Shown here piece by piece: positions 35,456 through 45,214 of a stretch of 64,000 nucleotides of DNA (position 1 is the stretch's first letter; every line of letters begins with the position of its first letter). This DNA comes from Leptospira paudalimensis (GTDB lineage: Bacteria; Spirochaetota; Leptospiria; Leptospirales; Leptospiraceae): the NCBI RefSeq assembly GCF_026151345.1, contig NZ_JAMQPR010000001.1:1904231-1968230 (forward strand). The letters are read 5' to 3'. Position numbers and translations under genes: made by a program. A model generated the notes under the pieces. It searched no databases and was not told where the DNA came from. It was given only the letters and a program-made list of their open reading frames with translations.

Positions 35456-37546
35456 TTAGTTGTCTAAAAGGACATCCTTTCTCGAAAGATCAATTTTTCC
35501 CATTTTATCAACGGAAATTACTTTCACTTTGATTTTTTCCCCTTCGGAAACAATGTCACGAACAGATTGAACTCGTTTCACATCTAGTTTAGAGATGTGG
35601 CAAAGCCCTTCTTTTCCTGGTAAAATTTCAACAAAAGCACCAAAGTCAGCGATTCGTTTAATCACCCCTTCGTAAATTTTCCCCACTTCAATTTCTTCAA
35701 AGATTCCATCGATCATGGCAATGGCTTTTTCTTTGGACTCTTCACTTGGAGAGGCAATGGTTACCTTTCCAGAGTCATCCACAGAAATTTCCGAACCAGA
35801 TTGTTCGATGATGGCACGGATCATTTTCCCACCAGGGCCAATGAGTTCTCCGATTCGATCCTTTGGAATTTGTTTTTGGGTGATACGTGGAGCGTTTTCG
35901 CTTAAGTTTCCTTTTACGGAAGAAATCGCTTTGTTCATCTCACCAAGGATGTGGTCACGACCCACTTCTGCTTGTTCGATGGCCTTTTGTAAGACTTCAA
36001 GTCCTAGACCATTCACTTTTAGGTCCATTTGGAAGGCAGTGATGCCTTTTTTGGTTCCCGCAAGTTTGAAGTCCATATCACCAAAGTGGTCTTCGATCCC
36101 AGCAATGTCAGAAAGAACCGCAAATCGGCCTTTTTCATCACTGAAAAGTCCCATTGCAATCCCAGACACAGGGCCAGAAATCGGAACCCCACCCGCCATA
36201 AGCGCGAGTGTTCCCGAACAAACGGACGCCATAGAAGAAGATCCATTGGATTCTAAAATTTCAGACACAAGTCGTATCACATACGGAAACTCTGTTTGCG
36301 TAGGAAGGACTTTTTTAATCGCACGTTCTGCTAGATTCCCATGACCAATTTCACGTCTGCCAGGGCCAGAGTTACGTCGCACTTCCCCTACAGAAAACGC
36401 AGGGAAATTATAGTGTAACATAAAGTTCTTTTCTTTGGAACCTTCGAGAGTTTCGTAACGTTGGTTATCCGAAGTAGTTCCAAGTGTCATGACCCCAAGG
36501 GACTGAGTTTGTCCTCTTGTGAAAACAGCAGAACCATGTGGTCCAGGAAGTACATCAATCTCACATGAAATTTGTCGTATTTCGTTTGTTTTCCGACCGT
36601 CAAAACGAATCCCTTCTCCAAGCACTAGTTCACGAACAACTTCGTATTCTAATTCATGAAGGAAATGTTTGATGTCTTTTGTTTTATCTTCTGGAGCCAG
36701 TAAGGTTTTAAAATGTTCAACCGTTTCTTTGTTAATGGCTTTGATGTCATCGTTACGTTTTGCTTTGTCTGCATTCTTGTTAGCAGCTGTTAAACGTTCA
36801 AATGCAAACTCACGAATTTTTGCGTGGAGTTCTTTATCAGGAGTTTTTAAAACGACTTCTTTTTTAACCGTACCATTTTTCTTAGCCAATTCTTCCTGCA
36901 TCATCACAGCAATTTTCAGCTGTTCTTGTGCAAAACGAAGAGCATTCATCATGTCTTCTTTGGAGATTTCGCTTGCTTCCCCTTCGATCATGACGATGGC
37001 ATCTTTGGTTCCTGCGACGACTAAATCCAAATCAGATTTAGTGATTTCTTCGTTGGTCGGGTTTAAAATGAACTCACCAGCGATCCTTCCGATACGAGCA
37101 CCCGCAATGGGACCTGCAAATGGAATGGAAGAAACAGAAAGTGCCGCCGAAGCTGCATTAATTGCATGGCCTTGGACAGAAACTTGTTTATCAGCAGATA
37201 ATACTTGGACGAGGAGTTGGACTTCCGAGAAGTAACCTTCAGGGAACATCGGACGGATCGGTCTATCGATGATACGAGAGAGTAATACTTCGTGCTCTGC
37301 AGGTTTTGCTTCGCGTTTGAAGTAACCGCCAGGAAAACGACCTACTGAGTAAGCTTTTTCCGTATATTCGCAAGTTAAAGGGAAAAAATCTTGTCCTTCT
37401 TTTGGTTCGTCAGCTGCACACACAGTGGCAAGCAGGACCAAATTTCCGGTTTTGTATACAACCGACCCGTGAGCTTGTTTCGCCCACTTGCCGGTCTCTA
37501 GGGTAATAGAATCTCTACCCCAAACACCAGTGAACTCTGTAGCCAT
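35456..37546 (-). CDS. pnp: Polyribonucleotide nucleotidyltransferase (PNPase)
   Basis: This 696-residue protein degrades RNA 3' to 5' using phosphate. It has two RNase PH-like domains (first with [34 protein letters not shown], second with [22 protein letters not shown]), a helical linker, a KH domain with [18 protein letters not shown] and a final S1 domain with [28 protein letters not shown]. The order and length are normal. It lies directly downstream of rpsO, the classical arrangement in which the pair share a transcript. Confidence 0.97.
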   Translation of the reverse strand: MATEFTGVWGRDSITLETGKWAKQAHGSVVYKTGNLVLLATVCAADEPKEGQDFFPLTCEYTEKAYSVGRFPGGYFKREAKPAEHEVLLSRIIDRPIRPMFPEGYFSEVQLLVQVLSADKQVSVQGHAINAASAALSVSSIPFAGPIAGARIGRIAGEFILNPTNEEITKSDLDLVVAGTKDAIVMIEGEASEISKEDMMNALRFAQEQLKIAVMMQEELAKKNGTVKKEVVLKTPDKELHAKIREFAFERLTAANKNADKAKRNDDIKAINKETVEHFKTLLAPEDKTKDIKHFLHELEYEVVRELVLGEGIRFDGRKTNEIRQISCEIDVLPGPHGSAVFTRGQTQSLGVMTLGTTSDNQRYETLEGSKEKNFMLHYNFPAFSVGEVRRNSGPGRREIGHGNLAERAIKKVLPTQTEFPYVIRLVSEILESNGSSSMASVCSGTLALMAGGVPISGPVSGIAMGLFSDEKGRFAVLSDIAGIEDHFGDMDFKLAGTKKGITAFQMDLKVNGLGLEVLQKAIEQAEVGRDHILGEMNKAISSVKGNLSENAPRITQKQIPKDRIGELIGPGGKMIRAIIEQSGSEISVDDSGKVTIASPSEESKEKAIAMIDGIFEEIEVGKIYEGVIKRIADFGAFVEILPGKEGLCHISKLDVKRVQSVRDIVSEGEKIKVKVISVDKMGKIDLSRKDVLLDN

Positions 37547-37551
37547 AGGAA

Positions 37552-37818
37552 TTACTTCCTAAGGCCGAGTTTTTCAATCAGCTTTTTATAACTTTCTAAG
37601 TTGGAACGTTTGAGGTATTCCAACAAACTCTTTCTCTGGTTTACCATAGCGATTAGGCCACGGCGAGAGTGGAAATCCTTCTTATTTGCTTTGAAGTGTT
37701 CCGTAAGGTCTTTAATACGAGAGTCGAGAAGAGCGATTTGTACTTCTGCAGAACCTGTGTCGTTTGGTTTGCTACCGAATGTAGCAATGATCTGCTGTTT
37801 TTGTTCTTTTGTGATCAT
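37552..37818 (-). CDS. rpsO: 30S ribosomal protein S15
   Basis: This 88-residue protein contains the S15 signature: [45 protein letters not shown] followed by [22 protein letters not shown]15 binds 16S rRNA early in platform assembly. Only 5 bp separate it from pnp and 26 bp from truB. Confidence 0.97.
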   Translation of the reverse strand: MITKEQKQQIIATFGSKPNDTGSAEVQIALLDSRIKDLTEHFKANKKDFHSRRGLIAMVNQRKSLLEYLKRSNLESYKKLIEKLGLRK

Positions 37819-37844
37819 ACTAGTGTCCAGATTTTAAGAACGAC

Positions 37845-38774
37845 TCATTTAGAAAACATAATTTTTGCAGAAGGGTCAAAAAATACTTTTCGGTAGCGGT
37901 AAGGAATGTGGTTCGGTTTCTCTTCGTAAGAACACCAAGCAAGGATGGTGGCCTCGTCTGCATCCACGATGTAAAACCCAAGGGAATCGGCTTTCGGGAG
38001 TTTGTCCCAGATATAACCCCCGTGGATTACCGCTTTTTTTTCGGTTTCGTCCACAATCCGTAACGGCAAAGGGAATACTTCTTTCCAGTCTTTGAGGTCA
38101 CTTGCCGTGACCTCTTCCAACGTTTTGGCACCACTGACATTGTACTCACCGATCGATTCTCGTACAAGCCTACCGAGGGAAAGTGGAATCCCCCATTTGT
38201 CGGAAAGATCAAGGACTAGTTTTCGAATGTAGGTTCCAGAACTAACATGGACCCGAAACGAAAACCCAAATTCTGTTTTTTGGATGTCTTTTACCGAATG
38301 GATGGTGATAGCACGTTCCTTTTCTTCCACCGCAGTCCCTTCCCGGAAGAGATCAGACTGGCGTTTGCCTCCTACTTTCAGAGCTGAGATTTTGGGTGCT
38401 TTCTGAGTTGTGAGTTTTTTGAGGTTTTGTAGTTCTTCTTCCAATCTTTGGATGGAAAAAAGAGATTCAAATTTTTGAAGAGAGGATTCCCTTTCGTCAA
38501 CTTCCACCATTCCATCTGGGTCTCCTGAATCCGTGCGGTATCCCACGATCACTTCTGCCAAATAGGTTTTGTCTTTTCCGAGGAATACTTGGGAGAAAGC
38601 AGTATAGTCCCCACACGGGAGAATGAGTAGGCCTTCGGCAAATCGGTCAAGAGTTCCCGTATGCCCCACAGATTTTTGGTTTAACAAACGTTTGGTCTTT
38701 AGAACCAAATCAGAACTGGTAATCCCAGGTGGTTTATAAACAAATAAAAATCCAGATCGGTAGGGTTTTGCCAT
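37845..38774 (-). CDS. truB: tRNA pseudouridine-55 synthase TruB
   Basis: This is a 309-residue enzyme. The N-terminal VYKPPGITSSDLV, the catalytic Asp in GHTGTLDRFAEGLLILPCG, and the KAPKISALKVGGKR and VSSGTYIRKLVLDLSDKWG motifs are all present. It isomerises U55 in the T-loop of tRNAs. A roughly 90-residue C-terminal part corresponds to a reduced PUA-like region. It belongs to the rimP-nusA-infB-rbfA-truB-rpsO-pnp cluster. The acidic insert of about 20 residues after DPDGMVEVDERE is somewhat longer than usual. Confidence 0.94.
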   Translation of the reverse strand: MAKPYRSGFLFVYKPPGITSSDLVLKTKRLLNQKSVGHTGTLDRFAEGLLILPCGDYTAFSQVFLGKDKTYLAEVIVGYRTDSGDPDGMVEVDERESSLQKFESLFSIQRLEEELQNLKKLTTQKAPKISALKVGGKRQSDLFREGTAVEEKERAITIHSVKDIQKTEFGFSFRVHVSSGTYIRKLVLDLSDKWGIPLSLGRLVRESIGEYNVSGAKTLEEVTASDLKDWKEVFPLPLRIVDETEKKAVIHGGYIWDKLPKADSLGFYIVDADEATILAWCSYEEKPNHIPYRYRKVFFDPSAKIMFSK

Positions 38775-38867
38775 CAGTGGTCACCAAACAAACTCTAGGT
38801 GCGAATGATAAATTTTCATTTGAGGGAAAATCCAAATGGGAATCGGTCGTTTCGGTTTCGGAAAGAT

Positions 38868-39311
38868 TTATTCTGCCTCTTTGTCTTTCCGGGAAGAGTC
38901 TTTCTCTTCATCCGTATCCGTCGTATCCTCATCCGCTGCATCGGGATGGAGTTCTTCAAAAAGTGTTTTCGGAGCCGATTCATCGATGAGGCGGTTCACT
39001 TCTAAACTTTTGATGTAGTTATTATCCCAGACAAAACTAAACTTTGGGTTCGTATGCAAGTGAAGGTTTTTTCCGACAAGCGAGGACAAAAATCCCGCAC
39101 AAGAAACAAGTCCTTGTGTGAGTTTTTTTCTTTCGTTGTTATTACAAAGGGCAGTGAAGTATACTTTCGCATACCGTAAGTCTTCGCTGATTTCAATGCG
39201 ATGGAAACTTGGCAAAAAGACCCGTGGGTCTTTTACCTTTCCTTCCAGAATCGCAGACGAGATGAGGCGAATGATCTCCGATTCGAGTTTTTTCATTCGA
39301 ATGGGATTCAT
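38868..39311 (-). CDS. rbfA: Ribosome-binding factor A
   Basis: This is a 147-residue protein. The RbfA KH-fold is recognisable from RMKKLESEIIRLISSAILEGKVKDPRV, the EISEDLRYAKVYFTAL strand, and the LVGKNLHLHTNPKFSFVWDN region. It helps 16S 5'-end maturation and cold adaptation. The tail of about 30 residues is very rich in Asp, Glu and Lys (DAADEDTTDTDEEKDSSRKD) and is extra relative to E. coli RbfA. It sits between infB and truB in the usual order. Confidence 0.93.
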   Translation of the reverse strand: MNPIRMKKLESEIIRLISSAILEGKVKDPRVFLPSFHRIEISEDLRYAKVYFTALCNNNERKKLTQGLVSCAGFLSSLVGKNLHLHTNPKFSFVWDNNYIKSLEVNRLIDESAPKTLFEELHPDAADEDTTDTDEEKDSSRKDKEAE

Positions 39312-39321
39312 TTAGGCCGCC

Positions 39322-42066
39322 TTACAGTTTACGAGCAATCTCGCGAATCTCGTATGCTTCGATCTCGTCACCCACTGAGAAGTCATTGAATCCATCGAGT
39401 AAGATACCACACTCAAATCCAGTGAGGACATCAGCCACATCGTCTTTCATACGTTTGAGGTTTTTGATTTTCCCTTCCCAAGTGATCTCACCTGTTTCGC
39501 TGGAAATCACACGAACGTATGCTTGTTTGGTTACCTTACCGGATTTCACCATACAACCTGCGATGTTCCCCACTTTGGAGATTTTGAATACATCGCGAAT
39601 TTCGACTTTACCAATGATGTTTTCCACTTTTTCAGGTTCGAGCATTCCTTCCATGGAAGCTTTCACTTCATTCACCACATCGTAGATGATGCTATAGTAT
39701 TTGATTTCGACTTTTTCTTTCTCAGCAAGGGAAACCGTTTTCGGATTCGCACGAGTATGGAAACCAATCACGATTGCATTTGATGCTGAAGCAAGGATGA
39801 TATCGGAATCTACAATCGCACCTGTTCCTGCATGGATCACATTGAGGCGAACATCTGCAGTCGAAAGTTTTTCAAGAGCTTCTTTGACCGCTTCTGTCGA
39901 TCCACGAACGTCTGCTTTGATGATGACTTTGAGTTCTTTGAGGGCACCTTGTTTGATGATCTCACTCATATTGTCGAGTGTCACACGAGTGGCAGCATTT
40001 TTTGATTGGCCGAGTCTTTCATAATCTTGACGGCTATGAGAGATGGTTCGTGCTTCTTTGTCATCGATCACCACATCAAATGGAGCCCCTGCATCAGGAA
40101 CTCCGTCGAGACCCGTTACAAGAGCTGGAAAGGATGGGCCCGCTTCTTTGATGGAACGACCAAGGTCGTCATACATCGCACGAACACGTCCTGCATGCAC
40201 TCCCGCAACAAACGCATCACCCACACGGAGAGTTCCGTTTTGGATGAGAACCGTTGCCACAGCACCACGACCTGGATCGAGTTTTGCTTCTACAATGGTT
40301 CCTTTTGCTTTTCGTTTCGGATTGGCTTTGTGGTCTAAGAGTTCTGCTTGGATGATGAGCATCTCAAGGAGTTTATCAATTCCAATATTACTTTTTGCTG
40401 ATATATCACAGAAGATGGTAGTTCCACCCCATTCTTCTGGTTGTAATCCATAATTCGAAAGTTCTTGTCTCACCTTTTCTGGGTTTGCTGCTGGAAGGTC
40501 AATTTTGTTGACCGCAACAATGATAGGAACTTCTGCTTCTTTGGCGTGGTTAATCGCTTCAATGGTTTGAGGCATCACCCCATCATCGGCAGCAACAACG
40601 AGGACAACAATGTCTGTCACAGACGCACCACGTGCTCTCATCGAAGTAAAAGCTTCGTGACCTGGAGTATCAAGGAAGGCGATTTTTCCACGTTCCGTTT
40701 CTACTTGGTAGGCACCAATGTGCTGTGTGATTCCACCAGATTCCCCTTCTGCCACTCGGGAAGACCGAATGGTATCGAGGAGTTTTGTTTTACCATGGTC
40801 AACGTGACCCATAATCGTGACAACTGGAGGACGAGTGATGTAATCTGCTGGATCGTCTTTTTCTTCCTCGATGACGGTTTCATCATAAAGTGAAACAATC
40901 TTCACCTTACAGCCGTAATCGTCAGCAAGGATGGAAGCAGTTTCGGCATCGATCACATTATTGATCGTTACCATCATCCCCATTTTCATGAGTTTACTAA
41001 TCACTTCCCCCGGTTTGAGGTTTAGTTTTTTAGCAATCTCACCCACTTGGATGTTTTCTAAAATTGAGATTTCTTTTGGTACAGCGGCAAGAGCTGCTGC
41101 TTGTGCCTTTTGTTTACGAAAGGATTGTTTGAAAAACTTAGTGTTTTCATTTTCTTCCCTTCCGCCTTTTTCTTTATCGAATACTTTCTTTTTGGCACCA
41201 CCTGGTCCACCTGCACCAGGAAGTCCTCCCGGAGGAGCACCGAACGGAGCATCACCTGGTGGTCTACCACTACCAGGTCCACCTTGGCCAATCGGTCTTG
41301 CACCACGGTTCCCTTGGTAACCACCACCTGGACCACCTTGGCCTGGGCCTCTGTTTCCTTGGTATCCGCCGCCCTGTCCTGGACCACGATTCCCTTGGTA
41401 ACCACCACCCGGACCACCTTGGCCTGGGCCTCTGTTTCCTTGGTATCCGCCGCCCTGTCCTGGACCACGATTCCCTTGGTAACCACCACCCGGACCACCT
41501 TGGCCTGGGCCTCTGTTTCCTTGGTATCCGCCACCCTGTCCTGGGCCACGATTCCCTTGGTAACCACCACCTTGTCCATCTTGTCTTTGCGGACGTGGAG
41601 TCGTTGGTCGGCTTACAATGGGATTACGATCTTCTTTTCTAAAATAACCTTGGTTTCCACCACCTTGACCACCACCAGAACGGTAGTTTGGCGAAGATGT
41701 GTCCCCAGAAAGAATGGATTCCGGTTTGCGGTCCATCTGCGGTTTTTCTCTTTCGGCTTGCGGAAGAGGTTCCGGTTTTCTTTCAGGGCGAGATACAATC
41801 GGAGAGGCTTGGGAAGGAGCTTGCGGACCGGATCCGAGACCTTGTCGTTTAGCTTCTTCACGAATGAGTTCGTTTAAATCCTTTTTTTTGTCCCCACCAG
41901 AAGTGGAAGGTTGTTTCACTTCCGCCGCTTGTTGTTGGCCTTGGGAACTGGATTCTTTTTTCTCATCAGAAGGGGCCGCTTTTTTCTTGATGACAAGTTT
42001 TTTCTTGGTTTTGTCACCACTGGCTCCCTGCTGGAGGGTTTCTTTTATCGATTTTTGCTCTTCCAT
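39322..42066 (-). CDS. infB: Translation initiation factor IF-2
   Basis: This 914-residue protein places initiator tRNA on the ribosome. The N-terminal 300 residues are low-complexity: Lys-rich, then a Gly/Gln/Tyr/Asn/Arg/Pro-rich tract with repeated [12 protein letters not shown] units. A short IF2-N domain follows ([37 protein letters not shown]). The GTPase has [16 protein letters not shown] (G1), [15 protein letters not shown] (G3) and VNKIDLPA (G4). Domains II to IV end with the fMet-tRNA-binding C-domain. The very repetitive DNA at 41330-41572 is listed separately. Confidence 0.96.
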   Translation of the reverse strand: MEEQKSIKETLQQGASGDKTKKKLVIKKKAAPSDEKKESSSQGQQQAAEVKQPSTSGGDKKKDLNELIREEAKRQGLGSGPQAPSQASPIVSRPERKPEPLPQAEREKPQMDRKPESILSGDTSSPNYRSGGGQGGGNQGYFRKEDRNPIVSRPTTPRPQRQDGQGGGYQGNRGPGQGGGYQGNRGPGQGGPGGGYQGNRGPGQGGGYQGNRGPGQGGPGGGYQGNRGPGQGGGYQGNRGPGQGGPGGGYQGNRGARPIGQGGPGSGRPPGDAPFGAPPGGLPGAGGPGGAKKKVFDKEKGGREENENTKFFKQSFRKQKAQAAALAAVPKEISILENIQVGEIAKKLNLKPGEVISKLMKMGMMVTINNVIDAETASILADDYGCKVKIVSLYDETVIEEEKDDPADYITRPPVVTIMGHVDHGKTKLLDTIRSSRVAEGESGGITQHIGAYQVETERGKIAFLDTPGHEAFTSMRARGASVTDIVVLVVAADDGVMPQTIEAINHAKEAEVPIIVAVNKIDLPAANPEKVRQELSNYGLQPEEWGGTTIFCDISAKSNIGIDKLLEMLIIQAELLDHKANPKRKAKGTIVEAKLDPGRGAVATVLIQNGTLRVGDAFVAGVHAGRVRAMYDDLGRSIKEAGPSFPALVTGLDGVPDAGAPFDVVIDDKEARTISHSRQDYERLGQSKNAATRVTLDNMSEIIKQGALKELKVIIKADVRGSTEAVKEALEKLSTADVRLNVIHAGTGAIVDSDIILASASNAIVIGFHTRANPKTVSLAEKEKVEIKYYSIIYDVVNEVKASMEGMLEPEKVENIIGKVEIRDVFKISKVGNIAGCMVKSGKVTKQAYVRVISSETGEITWEGKIKNLKRMKDDVADVLTGFECGILLDGFNDFSVGDEIEAYEIREIARKL
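41330..41572. repeat. Three 81-bp tandem repeats inside infB
   Basis: The sequence beginning GGACCACCTTGGCCTGGGCC recurs with a period of 81 bp (starts 41330, 41411 and 41492). Each unit encodes 27 residues, two copies of [12 protein letters not shown] plus GGP. Shorter related 12-residue units flank the array. The repeats are nearly identical at DNA level, so copy number may vary between strains while the frame is kept. Confidence 0.9.
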
Positions 42067-42081
42067 ATTATGCCTTAAAAC

Positions 42082-43482
42082 TTAACCCTCTTCTACCCAT
42101 TCGATTGACTCACGTAACAGACGTAAAATTTGTTCTGCCGTGGTTTTTCCGATTCCGGAAATTTTCGAAAGTTCTTCCTGGCTGAACTCGAGAAGGGTTT
42201 CCACATTTTTGATCCCACCAGCCTCTAAAAGGCCAACGATTCTTGGTGTGAGACCCGGGATTTCAGAAAGAGGTGTGTAACCAGAATCTTCTTCCTCTTC
42301 TTCTTGTCCCGATTGGTTGTAATTGTCTTCCGATTCTTCCATTGCTTCTTGTTGTGCATTGAAAAGTCGGTCTAATTTTTCGCGTGCTTCAGGCGACGCG
42401 AGTTCTTGGTTGTATTGTGATACAGTTTTGATGTCGATTTTAAATCCCGAAAGTTGAGACACTAATTTGACATTGGACCCGTTGATCCCAATCGCAAGTG
42501 ATAAAGATTCATCAGGAACAATCACTAGGGCGTCCCCACGTTTTCTATCCACATGCACTTCGACAGGTTTAGCAGGAGAAATCGCATTGGCGATAAAAAC
42601 GCTCGGCTCATCGGAATGGAGGACAATGTCAATCCTTTCGTTTCCTAGTTCCCTAACAATCGCTTGGATCCGAACCCCTTTCATTCCCACACAAGCTCCC
42701 ACTGGGTCAACATCAGACTTACTTGTGGTCACGACCACCTTAGTTCTGTAAGATGGAATGCGGGCAACATCTCTAATCTCGACAATCCCATCATACACTT
42801 CCGGGATTTCCATTTCAAAGAGTTTTTTCACAAAGTCACCAGAGGCACGGGAAAGTGTGATCACTGGCATTGGTTCGCGGGGCCTTAGTTCTACACGAGA
42901 AATGATGGCTTTGAGACGGTCCCCTTGGCGGTATTTTTCCCCAGGGTTTTGGTCTTTTTTCAGCATGATGCCTTCTACCTTACCTAGGTCGATGGACATG
43001 ATGTCTTTTTTCCAACGTTGGAAGTACCCGTGTGTGAGTTCCCCTTCTTTGGATTTATATTCTTGGTAGAGTAATTCTTTTTCCATATCGCGGAGGCGTT
43101 GGAATACCATTTGTTTTGCTTGGCTCGAGAGTACCCTAGACAAGTCTTGTGGTTTTTCAAACACTCGGATTTGGTTTCCCACTTCAATTTTTGGATCGAT
43201 TTTAACAGCATCTTCCAAAGAAATTTCTAGTGGGTTTGTTGTTTTCCCTTCTACGACATCGCGTAACACAGAGATGATGATTTCATTTTTATTGTCGGAA
43301 CCAAATTCAACTTGGCAACGATCGTCGGTTTCCGCTTCTAAACCGACTTTTTTGCGATAGGCGGCAAGGAGTGAGTCGCGGATGACACCGTATACGAGAT
43401 CTTTATCAAGAGATTTATCCTGACAGAATTGTTGGATGGCTTCGAATAGCCCAGTTTCTTTCGTTGCTTGTTTTGTCGCCAT
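42082..43482 (-). CDS. nusA: Transcription termination/antitermination factor NusA
   Basis: This is a 466-residue protein. It has an N-terminal RNA-polymerase-binding domain, an S1 domain (KVEGIMLKKDQNPGEKYRQGD), and two KH domains with VDPVGACVGMKGVRIQAIVRELGNERID and LSLAIGINGSNVKLVSQLSGFKIDI. An acidic Asn/Glu-rich linker (EDNYNQSGQEEEEED) leads to a C-terminal helix-hairpin-helix (ISGIGKTTAEQIL). The cluster position between rimP and infB is standard. Confidence 0.96.
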   Translation of the reverse strand: MATKQATKETGLFEAIQQFCQDKSLDKDLVYGVIRDSLLAAYRKKVGLEAETDDRCQVEFGSDNKNEIIISVLRDVVEGKTTNPLEISLEDAVKIDPKIEVGNQIRVFEKPQDLSRVLSSQAKQMVFQRLRDMEKELLYQEYKSKEGELTHGYFQRWKKDIMSIDLGKVEGIMLKKDQNPGEKYRQGDRLKAIISRVELRPREPMPVITLSRASGDFVKKLFEMEIPEVYDGIVEIRDVARIPSYRTKVVVTTSKSDVDPVGACVGMKGVRIQAIVRELGNERIDIVLHSDEPSVFIANAISPAKPVEVHVDRKRGDALVIVPDESLSLAIGINGSNVKLVSQLSGFKIDIKTVSQYNQELASPEAREKLDRLFNAQQEAMEESEDNYNQSGQEEEEEDSGYTPLSEIPGLTPRIVGLLEAGGIKNVETLLEFSQEELSKISGIGKTTAEQILRLLRESIEWVEEG

Positions 43483-43486
43483 AGTC

Positions 43487-43975
43487 TTAAATTTCTAAAT
43501 ACAAATTTCCCTTTCGTATTTCTGCGATGGGCATAGATACCGATTTTTGGTTCTTTTTGTGTCGAGTTTTACGATCGTAAAGCGTAAGCTCAACGGAATC
43601 CCCCGAAACCGGTCCCAAACGAAATAATCGTTTGTCCCATTTCCCTGATTCCAGCGGCACTTCTAGTTTTGCTAAAAGTCCTTGGAAACGAATTAAATCC
43701 TCCGGCAAACGTAATACACGTTCTGCTCCCGCGGAGGAGACTTGGAGAGTGAAATCAAATTCCTCTCCCCATTGGTCCAGCTCCTCTTTGAGTCTCCTAG
43801 ACACAGTCTCACAATCTTCTAAACTAGCAGAGCCAGTTTTGTCTGTGAGATGATCAAGTTCTATCTCAATGAGGGCGTGGTTTTTCCGATTCTGTACTTG
43901 GAGCGAAAAAAGCGCTAGAGGTGGAGCGAGAACTCGTAAAATCAGTTCTCTGATGTTTTCCTCGGTATATACCAA
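43487..43975 (-). CDS. rimP: Ribosome maturation factor RimP
   Basis: This is a 162-residue protein of the YhbC/RimP family, which helps 30S assembly. The N-terminal domain reads IEIELDHLTDKTGSASLEDCETVSRRLKEELD and the motif VSSAGAERVLRLPEDL corresponds to the family's VSSPGLDRPL. The C-terminal SH3-like part is short and basic. It is the first gene of the leftward cluster; no strong promoter motif was identified upstream, where the divergent lipoprotein gene begins. Confidence 0.92.
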   Translation of the reverse strand: MVYTEENIRELILRVLAPPLALFSLQVQNRKNHALIEIELDHLTDKTGSASLEDCETVSRRLKEELDQWGEEFDFTLQVSSAGAERVLRLPEDLIRFQGLLAKLEVPLESGKWDKRLFRLGPVSGDSVELTLYDRKTRHKKNQKSVSMPIAEIRKGNLYLEI

Positions 43976-44107
43976 ACCATATCCAAAGATTCCAATAGGA
44001 ATCTGTATAAGAGACCAAAGCTCATGCTAAAATTTAGCACGTCTCTAGACAGGCTAGGAAAAGCGAGTTGTCCTGTAAATAAAAAATTAGGGAATGGATG
44101 TTGCACC

Positions 44108-45214
44108 ATGAGACCCCTGTATTTTAGCCTCCTTCTTTTTGTTTCCGTTTCCTGCTTACGTTTTCGTGTTGAAAACCTAAAAGAAGAAATCCTCTTCCGA
44201 ATCCCCCTCGGGGCGACAAATGAAACCTTTGAAGGTGTGGTGGTAAACCAGGTATTGACCAATGTTCCCTTAACCATCCCAACATCCTCGAATATCTCGG
44301 CCCTTGCCGACAACAAACAATCAGTCATCAAACTCTTTGATCGGAATGGTAGGCTCGATGCCACCATCGGAAACCCAGATTTCAAATCAGTCGCTGGGAT
44401 CCCCCATTACCCATTTCGTTTTGGTGGGATCGGGATTGTGGCCATGAATGAAGACGGTGACCTCGTGGTCCAAAACCGAATTTCTTCCAAAGGGATGGAA
44501 CTCCCACCTGGACAAGAGAATTTATACAAAACCTACAGTGGTGCTTTTTCCACACAAGGGACAACGGTGCTTCCTTCCTTTCTTGTGCAAATCACACAGA
44601 AAGGGGTAGTGAAATTTATGTTAGGTGCATCTGGAAAAAACTCAGAACCATTCCGTTACATTGAATCCATTTTACCAGGTGAAGGGGACAAATTATTCGT
44701 ATACCATCGAATTGCAGAAGAGATGCGACTCTCCTATTTTGAAGAAGGAGAACTCAAAGGGAACTTAAAAGAATCTACTTTGGATGTTTTTAATAGTAAT
44801 GATGCCAAAGAATATGACATCACTTTAGACAAACTTCTCCCCCACCCAGAAGGTGAGTATGTCCTCGGTTCTTTTAGTTATGATTCCAAAAAAGACAAAC
44901 GGTTTAAATTTCGTCGTATTTACAGATTCCAATTTGATTCCAAACAATCTAAACTTTTAAAAGAAATCCAAGACCCTTCGGAGATTTTATTTTCCATCCG
45001 TAATAATGGTGAGTTCTACATCTGGGAAACCGAAGATGGTGGAAACTCAGTTCGCCTCCAAGTACATGACAAAGAAGGCAATCATATCAATAACAAACGA
45101 ATTCCCTTTTCAAGCCCGAGAGGACAATGGAGAGAAACATACACGGATGCCTTTGATACCATCTATTCCGTTCGTATTCGAGCTGGTGCTTTAGAAGTGT
45201 ATCGCTGGATTTAG
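44108..45214 (+). CDS. Putative lipoprotein of unknown function
   Basis: The protein is 368 residues from ATG 44108. A short hydrophobic stretch PLYFSLLLFVSVSC ends in a lipobox-type Cys at residue 16, so it is probably lipidated. The mature protein is rich in beta structure, with repeated-looking segments such as FDRNGRLDATIG and YFEEGELKGNLKEST and a final DTIYSVRIRAGALEVYRW, compatible with a beta-propeller, although no clear repeat signature is visible. A longer frame from 44024 overlaps the upstream promoter region and is less likely. It is followed directly by the NAD(P)HX repair gene (stop and ATG adjacent). Confidence 0.78.
   Translation: MRPLYFSLLLFVSVSCLRFRVENLKEEILFRIPLGATNETFEGVVVNQVLTNVPLTIPTSSNISALADNKQSVIKLFDRNGRLDATIGNPDFKSVAGIPHYPFRFGGIGIVAMNEDGDLVVQNRISSKGMELPPGQENLYKTYSGAFSTQGTTVLPSFLVQITQKGVVKFMLGASGKNSEPFRYIESILPGEGDKLFVYHRIAEEMRLSYFEEGELKGNLKESTLDVFNSNDAKEYDITLDKLLPHPEGEYVLGSFSYDSKKDKRFKFRRIYRFQFDSKQSKLLKEIQDPSEILFSIRNNGEFYIWETEDGGNSVRLQVHDKEGNHINNKRIPFSSPRGQWRETYTDAFDTIYSVRIRAGALEVYRWI

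Noticed and set aside
35715..36344. Open frame opposite pnp on the + strand
   Set aside because: Pnp is well supported over this whole stretch; the antisense frame has no ribosome site or family motif.
41330..41572. Regular repeats that might suggest a CRISPR array
   Set aside because: The units are 81 bp with no unique spacers, lie inside the infB frame and no cas gene is present.
41101..41877. Long open frame on the + strand opposite infB (and a second one on the - strand in another frame)
   Set aside because: It is a shadow of the 81-bp repeats and GC-rich codons of infB; it consists of Thr/Ser/Leu/Trp repeats with no start signal, and infB is a certain gene.
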